47,835 nt of DNA, from the NCBI GenBank assembly GCA_017530365.1, contig JAFXMK010000048.1, positions 1 through 47,835 on the forward strand, read 5' to 3'. This DNA is from Bacteroidales bacterium (GTDB lineage: Bacteria > Bacteroidota > Bacteroidia > Bacteroidales > F082). The notes beneath the pieces are model-generated. The model did not search any database and had not been told where the DNA came from. It worked only from the letters and a program-made list of their open reading frames with translations. A program made the position numbers and the translations under genes. This document shows, piece after piece, positions 15,979 through 23,168 of this stretch; positions within the stretch are counted from its first letter, which is position 1; each line of letters opens with the position of its first letter.

Positions 15979-16881
15979 TTACCATAGGTTATTTGGATAA
16001 ACGCCTTTGTCGATCAGCTCACGGATCTTGCGCATCACGTCGGGTTTGTCTTCCTTGTAGGTGACGCCAAACCAGGAGGCGTTGCTCGACAAGACTTTCA
16101 GCTTGGCTGAGCCATCGTGAATGCTTTGGTTGACCATCAGCGGGATGAAGAACTCGGCTTTGATGTTGGTCTGGGCAGGTCCCTTCAGGAACTCGACAAA
16201 GCCCTTCTCCGAATACTCAAAGAAGTCGGGCGTAAAGCCGAAGAAGTTCATCGAAACGAGAGAATCCATATCCAGCGGGTGAGAGCCAGTCTCGTCGGTG
16301 TAGGCCGCGCCGCCGTCTTCGGTATGACCGATGGCGGTGCGCTCGACGATGGTTTGAAGGTTGCCTTCATCGTCGGCGGTGCAGATGCCACGGCTCACCG
16401 TGCCGAAGTCCGACATGGTGTTGCGCAGCTTGTAGGCGACCATGCTGTAGGCGCCTTTCTTGCCTTCGCATTCCATGAGATATTTGGCCAGCACCTCGTA
16501 TGCTTCCTTGCCATAGAAGTCGTCGGCGTTGATGGCGGCGAAAGGCTCGTGAATCACGTCCTTGGCCATCAACACGGCATGGCAGGTGCCCCAGGGTTTC
16601 ACGCGCCCTTCAGGGACGCTGAAGCCTTCCGGCAATTTGTCGAGAGATTGATAGACATATTCAACGGGGATGCCGAATTTCTCGGTGTTGTTCACTTTCT
16701 TGAAAGCCTCGGCGAAGTCCTCGCGGATGACGAAGACCACCTTGCCAAAACCGGCGCGCTTGGCGTCGTAAATGGAATAATCGAGGATGGCTTCGTTGTT
16801 AGGGCCGACGCCGTCCATCTGCTTTAATGCGCCATATCTGGAACCCATTCCAGCGGCTAAAACTAATAAAGTTGGTTTCAT
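15979..16881 (-). CDS. Sugar-phosphate nucleotidyltransferase in the galactose operon
   Basis: 300 residues of the nucleotidyl transferase (GT-A) superfamily. The nucleotide-binding signature LAAGMGSRYGALKQMDGVGP is at residues 7-26, the PWGTCHAVLMAKD segment is near 95-107, and the metal-binding NADDFYG follows at about 118-124. Other conserved lysines lie downstream. The product should be an NDP-sugar made from a sugar 1-phosphate. Its place between galK and galM, with no galT visible, suggests it could convert galactose 1-phosphate (or glucose 1-phosphate) to the UDP sugar; this is inference. GlcNAc-1-P or mannose-1-P type activity is an alternative. Confidence 0.78.
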   Translation of the reverse strand: MKPTLLVLAAGMGSRYGALKQMDGVGPNNEAILDYSIYDAKRAGFGKVVFVIREDFAEAFKKVNNTEKFGIPVEYVYQSLDKLPEGFSVPEGRVKPWGTCHAVLMAKDVIHEPFAAINADDFYGKEAYEVLAKYLMECEGKKGAYSMVAYKLRNTMSDFGTVSRGICTADDEGNLQTIVERTAIGHTEDGGAAYTDETGSHPLDMDSLVSMNFFGFTPDFFEYSEKGFVEFLKGPAQTNIKAEFFIPLMVNQSIHDGSAKLKVLSSNASWFGVTYKEDKPDVMRKIRELIDKGVYPNNLW

Positions 16882-16895
16882 TTTATTAAGTTGTA

Positions 16896-16920
16896 AATTG
16901 TTCAGTTGATCAGTTGTTCA
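16896..16920. repeat. TTGTTCAG/TTGATCAG repeat spanning the galK stop
   Basis: Copies of TTGTTCAG, TTGATCAG, TTGTTCAG in tandem (period about 8) overlap the galK stop codon at 16910-16912. The galK C-terminal residues KLNN are encoded in it. The same words recur at 41343-41406. Confidence 0.7.
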
Positions 16921-18061
16921 GTTTTCTGGCGCCATCTGAGATGACCACATCATAGACTTTGGGGTCATGCCCGAATTTGGCGTTGAACTTTTCTTTGGCA
17001 GTTTTTATAAAGCTATCATAGAGCTCTTCCTTCACCAGGTTGATGGTGCAGCCACCGAAGCCGCCGCCCATCACGCGAGAACCAGTGACACCGCATTCCT
17101 TAGCGATGTCGTTGAGGAAATCCAATTCTTCGCAGCTTACCTCGTAGAGCTTGCTCATGCCGAAGTGGGTGCCGTACATACGGTCGCCAACGGTCTCGTA
17201 ATCACCTTTTTCAAGAGCTTCGCACACATCGAGGACGCGTTGCTTCTCGCCGATGACGTATGAGGCGCGAAGGTAGTCTTCCCCAGAGATCAAGGGGCGG
17301 ACCTCATCGAGCATGTCCTGGTTGGCATCGCTCAGGTATTTCACTTCGGGGTACTTGGCGGCAATATGAGCGCAGGCGTTCTCGCACGATTCACGGCGAC
17401 GGTTGTAGGCCGATGAAGCCAGCTCATGCTTCACCAACGTATCCAACAGCACCACCTTGTAGCCCTTGGGATTGAAAGGATAGTATTCAAACTCCATCGT
17501 GGCGCAGTTGAGGCGCATCAGATGACCCGCCTTGCCAAAGAGCGAGGCGAACTGGTCCATGATGCCGCATTTCACGCCGACGTAGTTATGTTCCGTGGCT
17601 TGACCGATACGTGCCAACTCGAACTTGTCGATGCCAAGATTCAGCAACTCATTGAGGGCAAAGGCGAAAGTGCTTTCCAAGGCTGCCGACGACGACATGC
17701 CTGCGCCAATCGGTACATTACCGTAGAACACGGTGTCGAAGCCTTGCAGTTTATAGCCTCGCTTGATGATCTCGCGGCATACGCCAAAGATGTAATTGGC
17801 CCAATGTAAATGAGGATGATCTTCCTCGTTCAGGCCAAACTCGCAGTAGTCCTCCTTGTCGATAGAGCAGGCACGGACTTTATCTGTCCCGTTAAGGCGG
17901 ATGCAAGCGTAGATGCCCGAGTCAATGGCGCCTGGGAAGACAAAACCGCCATTATAGTCAGTATGTTCGCCGATGAGGTTGATACGTCCTGGCGAAGTAT
18001 AGACAACGCCTTCCTGACCGAAACGGTCACGGAAAATGTTCTTGAGTTCAGTGATATCCAT
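16910..18061 (-). CDS. galK: Galactokinase
   Basis: 383 residues, standard for GalK, a GHMP kinase that phosphorylates alpha-D-galactose at C1. The galactokinase signature GRINLIGEHTDYNGGFV is at about 25-41, the GHMP phosphate loop PIGAGMSSSAALES at about 116-130, the catalytic Asp in CGIMDQFASLFG, and motif 3 GSRVMGGGFGGCTINLV near 330. First gene of the operon galK - nucleotidyltransferase - galM - permease. No perfect TAnnTTTG was found upstream; TAACTTG at about 18081-18087 is the nearest. The last codons lie in a short repeat. Confidence 0.96.
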   Translation of the reverse strand: MDITELKNIFRDRFGQEGVVYTSPGRINLIGEHTDYNGGFVFPGAIDSGIYACIRLNGTDKVRACSIDKEDYCEFGLNEEDHPHLHWANYIFGVCREIIKRGYKLQGFDTVFYGNVPIGAGMSSSAALESTFAFALNELLNLGIDKFELARIGQATEHNYVGVKCGIMDQFASLFGKAGHLMRLNCATMEFEYYPFNPKGYKVVLLDTLVKHELASSAYNRRRESCENACAHIAAKYPEVKYLSDANQDMLDEVRPLISGEDYLRASYVIGEKQRVLDVCEALEKGDYETVGDRMYGTHFGMSKLYEVSCEELDFLNDIAKECGVTGSRVMGGGFGGCTINLVKEELYDSFIKTAKEKFNAKFGHDPKVYDVVISDGARKLNN

Positions 18062-18120
18062 AGCTATTAGATTTAAGGGCGCAAGTTACTAAAAATAATC
18101 TCAGAAATTGCAAAAAATAG

Positions 18121-18128
18121 TATCTTTG
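18121..18128 (+). promoter_or_regulatory. -7 box for the FISUMP-like lipoprotein gene
   Basis: TATCTTTG, 13 bases before the ATG at 18142. Confidence 0.7.
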
Positions 18129-18141
18129 TGATTCAAATACA

Positions 18142-19128
18142 ATGAAAATGAAAAATACTAATCCTTTGGTAAAAACCAGTTATTTAACGGCAATGCTGTT
18201 GGCTATTCTTTCAGTTATGGCATCCTGTGTTTCATACACCCCCTTAAATACAGCGGTAGAGCCCACAAAACCAGCAGTAGAAGGCGTACTGCCAGGTGTG
18301 TTTACGGTTGCCGAAGGCAGACAAGTACGCTTTTCTCAAGGAAACCTACAATACCAAGCATCCACAAACACTTGGCGTTTTGCCGAGCATCAATGGGATA
18401 TAATCGGGGAAAAGAACAGCAACATTTCGCCCAGTTATGACGGTTGGATTGACCTTTTTGGATGGGCGACAAGCGGTTATCATGATACGCTCGATGACCT
18501 AAACATTAATTATCAACCGTGGTCAAATAGTACAAAACCGTTGACAAAGAGTAAAAACAATAACTTAATAAGGGTATCTGGATATGGACCATATAATAAT
18601 ATGTCAACGACACATTTAACCGGCAGTTGCGCCAACTACGACTGGGGCGTTTATAACGCCATCAGTAATGGAGGAAATCAGGCGGGATTATGGCGAACAT
18701 TGTTATTCGATGAGTGGATATATCTGATCAACCATAGGGTTACCCATTCTGGAGTACGCTTTGTTAAAGCTCAAGTAAACAATGTGAATGGTATGATACT
18801 GCTTCCTGACGACTGGGATGTCTCATATTTTAAGTTAAATAGAATAAATAAGTTTTGGGGAAGTTACAAATACAATAAAATCACTTCCAAGGAGTGGGTC
18901 AAGTTAGAAACACACGGAGCAGTTTTTCTTCCTGCTGCAGGTTACAGAAAAAAAACTTCTGTGAAACACCTTGGATCGCGTGGAGGATATTGGTCAGCAT
19001 CACCAGGTGCTTACAACACAGCATGGTCTTTTATGTATTATGGAAGAGGATTGCTTTTTTCAGACAATTTGAGTCCTTGTATTGGTCGCTCCTTAAGATT
19101 AGTCACCTCAGTTTCTAATGAAGAATAA
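18142..19128 (+). CDS. FISUMP-like lipoprotein
   Basis: 328 residues with a lipoprotein signal (lipobox MASC, near residue 29). The mature part opens with GVLPGVFTVAEGRQVRFSQGN and continues LQYQASTNTWRFAEHQWDIIG and GWIDLFGWATSGYHD. This is a multi-copy domain I recognise from gut and rumen Bacteroidales proteins, related to the Fibrobacter succinogenes major paralogous domain/C-type lectin-like fold. The C-terminal AAGYRKKTSVKHLGSRGGYWSA and SPCIGRSLRLV blocks fit that fold. The gene is visibly more AT-rich than its neighbours, suggesting later acquisition or a paralogous family. It overlaps the fucosidase start by 11 bases. Surface-exposed; ligand unknown. Confidence 0.78.
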   Translation: MKMKNTNPLVKTSYLTAMLLAILSVMASCVSYTPLNTAVEPTKPAVEGVLPGVFTVAEGRQVRFSQGNLQYQASTNTWRFAEHQWDIIGEKNSNISPSYDGWIDLFGWATSGYHDTLDDLNINYQPWSNSTKPLTKSKNNNLIRVSGYGPYNNMSTTHLTGSCANYDWGVYNAISNGGNQAGLWRTLLFDEWIYLINHRVTHSGVRFVKAQVNNVNGMILLPDDWDVSYFKLNRINKFWGSYKYNKITSKEWVKLETHGAVFLPAAGYRKKTSVKHLGSRGGYWSASPGAYNTAWSFMYYGRGLLFSDNLSPCIGRSLRLVTSVSNEE

Positions 19129-20557
19129 GGTATTATTATATAACGCCCTCATCATTTTGTTGGCTTCCGCCTGTGCCCATCGGCCCAGTCGGAGCTATCC
19201 CATCCCCACACAGCAGCAACTGAAATGGCAACAGATGGAGACCTACGCCTTCATCCACTTTGGGCTGAACACCTTTAACGACATGGAATGGGGCTATGGC
19301 GACACGCCAGCTGAGACCTTCAATCCATCCAACCTGGACTGCGAGCAATGGGTGCTGACCTTGAAAGCCGCCGGCATGAAAGGCGTCATCCTTACCGCGA
19401 AACACCACGACGGCTTCTGTCTCTGGCCAACCGAGACCACGGATTACTCCATCAAGAACTCACCTTATAAAGACGGTAGTGGCGACGTGGTCGGGGAGTT
19501 GTGCGAAGCCTGCCGTAAACATGGACTAAAGTTCGGGCTTTACCTGTCGCCTTGGGACCGGCATCAGGCGGAATACGGAAGGGAAGGGTATGTAGAGATT
19601 TATCACCGACAGATTCAAGAGCTGGTGGACCATTACGGACCGTTCTTCGAGTTCTGGTTCGACGGCGCCAACGGAGGCGACGGCTGGTATGGCGGTGCCA
19701 AGGAGACCAGGTCCATCGTAGCATCCGAGTATTACGACTATGAAAAAGCCCGCGACATCATCTGGAAACAAGATCCCAACACGATGATCTTCGGCGGCAC
19801 TGTGCCGACGTTACGTTGGATCGGCAATGAAGACGGCAGGGCAGAGGTCACGCAATGGTGTGCCTATTCACTTGATTTTGGCGACCTCAACAACACCAAG
19901 TTGCTATCCACAGGCATCGCCAATGGCGAAGTTTGGCTTCCCGCCGAGGTGGATGTCTCCATCCGTCCAGGGTGGTTCTTCCACGACAATGAAGTTCCCA
20001 AGTCACTGGAACAGCTTCTCGACATCTATTACCATAGTGTCGGCCGCAACGCCAACCTGCTCTTGAACTTTCCTGTAGATAAAAGCGGACGCATCAACGC
20101 CAGCGACTCGTTGAGAGCCGTTGAATGGCGTCGAACGATCCAAAACACCTTCTCCAACAATGTACTGAAAGATAGCAAGGTGACGGCCAGCAACACCCGT
20201 TCGCCAAGGTTCAGTCCCCAACATGTGCTGAACGACGATTACACCCAGTATTGGGCCACCGAGGACGGCATCAACAAGGCAGAGCTGGTCTTTGAATTTC
20301 ATGAACCGGCCAGCTTGAATACGGTGGTTCTTCAGGAATACATCCCGTTGGGACAAAACGTCAAGGCCTTCAGCATCTCCTATTACCGCAACGGGAAATG
20401 GCTTCCCGTGGAGACCGATGAACCCATGACCACCATAGGTTACAAGCGCATTGTCCGCTTCGAAACGGTCAACGCCGAGAAACTAAGAGTAAGATTCGTG
20501 ACAGCGAAAGGCACGTTATGCATCAACCAAGTTGGTGCATATAGGCGTCAATCTTAG
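19118..20557 (+). CDS. Alpha-L-fucosidase lipoprotein (GH29)
   Basis: 479 residues. The lipoprotein signal has lipobox LASAC (Cys 19). The GH29 barrel covers about 35-345: FIHFGLNTFNDMEWGYG, ILTAKHHDGFCLWPT and GLYLSPWDRH are typical, and the nucleophile is expected to be Asp 182 in FEFWFDGANGGD. After residue about 355, a discoidin/CBM32-like sandwich (STRSPRFSP-type start, DDYTQYWATEDG) completes the protein. It should release L-fucose from host or plant glycans at the cell surface or periplasm. Translationally coupled to the FISUMP-like lipoprotein; its 3' end overlaps the sirtuin gene by 35 bp. Confidence 0.92.
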   Translation: MKNKVLLYNALIILLASACAHRPSRSYPIPTQQQLKWQQMETYAFIHFGLNTFNDMEWGYGDTPAETFNPSNLDCEQWVLTLKAAGMKGVILTAKHHDGFCLWPTETTDYSIKNSPYKDGSGDVVGELCEACRKHGLKFGLYLSPWDRHQAEYGREGYVEIYHRQIQELVDHYGPFFEFWFDGANGGDGWYGGAKETRSIVASEYYDYEKARDIIWKQDPNTMIFGGTVPTLRWIGNEDGRAEVTQWCAYSLDFGDLNNTKLLSTGIANGEVWLPAEVDVSIRPGWFFHDNEVPKSLEQLLDIYYHSVGRNANLLLNFPVDKSGRINASDSLRAVEWRRTIQNTFSNNVLKDSKVTASNTRSPRFSPQHVLNDDYTQYWATEDGINKAELVFEFHEPASLNTVVLQEYIPLGQNVKAFSISYYRNGKWLPVETDEPMTTIGYKRIVRFETVNAEKLRVRFVTAKGTLCINQVGAYRRQS

Positions 20558-21275
20558 GCAGGATCTCGCCCGACTTACCTTGGAGATAGACATCCGTGAT
20601 ATAGCCTGTATAGGTCGAAGGCTCCATGTTGATCTCGATGATCTTGGCGCCATGGCGTTTGGCAATGCCTGGAATCATGTTGGCCGGGCTGACTTGTCCC
20701 GAAGTGCCGATGATGACAAAGGCATCGCAACCCTCGGCTGCTTTCACCGAGCCGTAATAGGCATCCTCGGGAATACCCTCGCCGAAGAAGATGAAATCAG
20801 GTTTCATCAAGCCACCGCAATGTTCACAATGCGGCGGAGTCTCTGTAAGTTTCATGGCTTTGGCATCCACCTTGCGTCCACATTCCGTGCAGACGAACCG
20901 CGACATGTTGCCATGGAACTCATACACTGTCTTGTTTCCTGCCACCGTATGCAAGTCATCGATATTCTGGGTGATCACGCAACTCAGACGGCCTTCCTTT
21001 TCCCACTTGGCAAGGATCTCGTGGCCTGGATTGGGCTTCACGTCCTTGCTATTGAAATAGTTGTAGAACACCTCGCGGATGATATTCCATGAATCTTGGG
21101 TGTGCCTGAAGTAATATTCAATATCAAGGGATTTCGGATCATATTGGTTCCAGATACCGCCTTCGCCTCTGAAAGGAGGGATGCCGCTTTCGGCTGAGGT
21201 ACCTGCACCCGTGAAACCTACAATTCTCTTGGCATTTGACAAAATACGCGCCGCTTCTTTGATTTTTTCTTCCAT
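20523..21275 (-). CDS. NAD-dependent protein deacylase (sirtuin, CobB type)
   Basis: 250 residues. The Rossmann signature GFTGAGTSAESGIPPFRG is at about 20-37, the catalytic segment TQNIDDLHTVAGN and EFHGN (catalytic His) follow, and the zinc ribbon is CTECG...CEHCG with four Cys. FIIGTSGQVSPAN-type NAD contact and the C-terminal NMEPSTYT are also present. It removes acyl groups from protein lysines at the cost of NAD. Second gene of an aat-sir2 unit, starting 1 base after the aat stop, with no promoter of its own visible. It is convergent and overlapping with the fucosidase gene. Confidence 0.93.
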   Translation of the reverse strand: MEEKIKEAARILSNAKRIVGFTGAGTSAESGIPPFRGEGGIWNQYDPKSLDIEYYFRHTQDSWNIIREVFYNYFNSKDVKPNPGHEILAKWEKEGRLSCVITQNIDDLHTVAGNKTVYEFHGNMSRFVCTECGRKVDAKAMKLTETPPHCEHCGGLMKPDFIFFGEGIPEDAYYGSVKAAEGCDAFVIIGTSGQVSPANMIPGIAKRHGAKIIEINMEPSTYTGYITDVYLQGKSGEILPKIDAYMHQLG

Positions 21276-21276
21276 G

Positions 21277-22062
21277 TTAGTCGTCAGAGTTTAGTGCCAG
21301 ATCGGCATCCAGGTTGTATGTCCTGAATCTCGCTGTCCCGGCTTGAGTTATGTTAATAAAATATTCTTCTGCCGTTCCATCACCCCAGTTGCCTTTCAAC
21401 GTGGGCTCCTTAACCAGTTTCCGAATCTCATCGAGATAATCTGCCCTGTCGATCAGATAGGCGCCAAGGCTGACGAGATGCTTGGTTTCTTGCTGACAAT
21501 CAATCAATTCGAAGCCATAATCGAGAAGAAAGGAGTGGAGGTTGTAAAATGCGACCTTGGAGGCGTCGCTCATGGTATGGAACATCGACTCACCGCAAAA
21601 CAGCTTGCCAAGCGCCACGCCATAGAGACCGCCAACCAGATCGCCTTCGAAATAGGTTTCAAACGAATGCGCCAATCCCATGCGATGCAGTTGAATGTAG
21701 GCCTCAATCATGTCATCGTTGAGCCAAGTCCCATCCTGTCCTTCACGAGTCATCTGGGCGCAATGCTTGATCACACCCTCAAAGTTGGTGTCGATCCTGC
21801 TCTCAAAACGACCCGAACGCAAGGTGTGCCGTAGTGATTTCGAAACTCTCATCTCACCGGGACGAATCACCAAGCGGGGATCTAGCGACCACCAAAGGAT
21901 AGCACTATTGTCGTTGAACCAAGGGAAAATGCCATTGGCGTAAGCGACGATGAGGCGAGAGGGCGACAAATCGCCGCCAAAAGCCAACAATCCCTCCTTG
22001 TTTGCCATAGAGGCAGGCGGGAAATTGTAATCATCGTCGTTCAGTTGAAAAATCCGATTCAT
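21277..22062 (-). CDS. aat: Leucyl/phenylalanyl-tRNA-protein transferase
   Basis: 261 residues. Transfers Leu or Phe from aminoacyl-tRNA to N-terminal Arg/Lys of proteins, marking them for ClpS/ClpAP degradation. Conserved blocks are visible: FPPASMANKEGLLAFGGDLS, LIVAYANGIFPWFND, ILWWSLDPRLVI, and the core GTWLNDDMIEAYIQLHRMGLAHSFE with GGLYGVALGKLFCGESMF. The start at 22062 gives the usual N-terminus; the longer frame to 22098 crosses the promoter box at 22072-22079. Upstream partner of the sirtuin gene. Confidence 0.94.
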   Translation of the reverse strand: MNRIFQLNDDDYNFPPASMANKEGLLAFGGDLSPSRLIVAYANGIFPWFNDNSAILWWSLDPRLVIRPGEMRVSKSLRHTLRSGRFESRIDTNFEGVIKHCAQMTREGQDGTWLNDDMIEAYIQLHRMGLAHSFETYFEGDLVGGLYGVALGKLFCGESMFHTMSDASKVAFYNLHSFLLDYGFELIDCQQETKHLVSLGAYLIDRADYLDEIRKLVKEPTLKGNWGDGTAEEYFINITQAGTARFRTYNLDADLALNSDD

Positions 22063-22071
22063 TGTTTGATG

Positions 22072-22079
22072 CAAAGATA
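22072..22079 (-). promoter_or_regulatory. -7 box for aat-sir2
   Basis: TATCTTTG on the minus strand, 9 bases before the aat ATG, so the leader is very short. Confidence 0.7.
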
Positions 22080-22129
22080 ATAAAAAAACAAAAATCATGT
22101 AAAAAAATGTATGAATAAATTAAATTTTA

Positions 22130-22137
22130 TATTTTTG
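22130..22137 (+). promoter_or_regulatory. -7 box for the EEP-family gene
   Basis: TATTTTTG, 20 bases before the ATG at 22158, in an AT-rich 95-base divergent gap. Confidence 0.7.
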
Positions 22138-22157
22138 TAGAGATAATTAATTTAAAT

Positions 22158-23168
22158 ATGAAAATTTGTATTTTATTGATAATGATGCTGGGAGCCCAGC
22201 CTCCCGACTCCATAATGGTCGCCTTTTGGAACCTGGAGAATTACTTTGATCCGTTTGTAGACTCCACAAAATCGTACAACGAATACACTGAAAATGGCAG
22301 TCAACACTGGACCAAATCGCGGTTTTACAAGAAGCGGAACAACCTGTACAAAGCCATCTTGGCTTTCTCACACAACAAACCCATAGGCATCATGGGCGTG
22401 TGCGAGGTGGAAAACGAGTTCTGCCTTCACGCTTTGTTTGCCCAAACACCTTTGAAAAAGCACAACTACCGATGGGTGCACTACGAAGGGCCAGACCGAA
22501 GGGGCATCGACCCAGCCATCATCTACTCGAAAGACTGTTTTCAGCTCATTTACAGCGAGGCCATACCTTACCGCGACCCTCAAAATCCCAAAGCCATTTC
22601 GCGCGACATACTCTATGCAAAACTCTTTGATTACCAAAGCGATACCATCCATTGTTTTGTCAACCATTGGCCATCGAAATACCGAGGGGAGCTGGAAACC
22701 GTTGAGTCCCGTAACTGCGCGGCAAGAATCGCAAGGCACAAGGTGGACTCGATCATGGCCGTCGTTCCCGATGCCAAGATCATCCTGATGGGCGACTTCA
22801 ACGACACTCCTGAGTCACCTTGCATCAGAGAGATATTGGGAGCCAAGCCTCTTTCAGAATGCAGTGAGCAAGATTTACTGGTAAACCTCTTTGCGGAGCC
22901 ATATAAACTTGGTTTCAAGGGGACCTTAAAGCATCAGGAGTCATGGACGGTATTTGACCAAATCATTGTAACCAAATCATTGATTGACAGCAATTCAATC
23001 TATTGCACTTCAAGTGACGCTAGAATAATTCACGAAGACTTTTTATTGACGGAAGATCCCACTTATCATGGACAAAAACTGAACCGGACGTTTCTTGGTC
23101 CCAAATATCTGGGAGGGTTTAGTGATCATCTGCCAGTTTCGATCCTATTACGGTATGGGCACAGATAG
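22158..23168 (+). CDS. Endonuclease/exonuclease/phosphatase family protein
   Basis: 336 residues of the EEP (DNase I-like) superfamily. Visible catalytic motifs: VAFWNLENYFDP near residue 22 (Asn), GVCEVEN (metal-binding Glu), VNHWPSK (His), ILMGDFNDTPES (Asp and Asn), and the terminal GGFSDHLPVS (Asp-His pair). A short hydrophobic N-terminus (about 1-12) may be a signal peptide, which would make it a periplasmic or surface hydrolase; the substrate (nucleic acid, phospholipid or inositol phosphate) is not predictable. The 3' end overlaps the convergent nuclease gene by 50 bp. Confidence 0.88.
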   Translation: MKICILLIMMLGAQPPDSIMVAFWNLENYFDPFVDSTKSYNEYTENGSQHWTKSRFYKKRNNLYKAILAFSHNKPIGIMGVCEVENEFCLHALFAQTPLKKHNYRWVHYEGPDRRGIDPAIIYSKDCFQLIYSEAIPYRDPQNPKAISRDILYAKLFDYQSDTIHCFVNHWPSKYRGELETVESRNCAARIARHKVDSIMAVVPDAKIILMGDFNDTPESPCIREILGAKPLSECSEQDLLVNLFAEPYKLGFKGTLKHQESWTVFDQIIVTKSLIDSNSIYCTSSDARIIHEDFLLTEDPTYHGQKLNRTFLGPKYLGGFSDHLPVSILLRYGHR

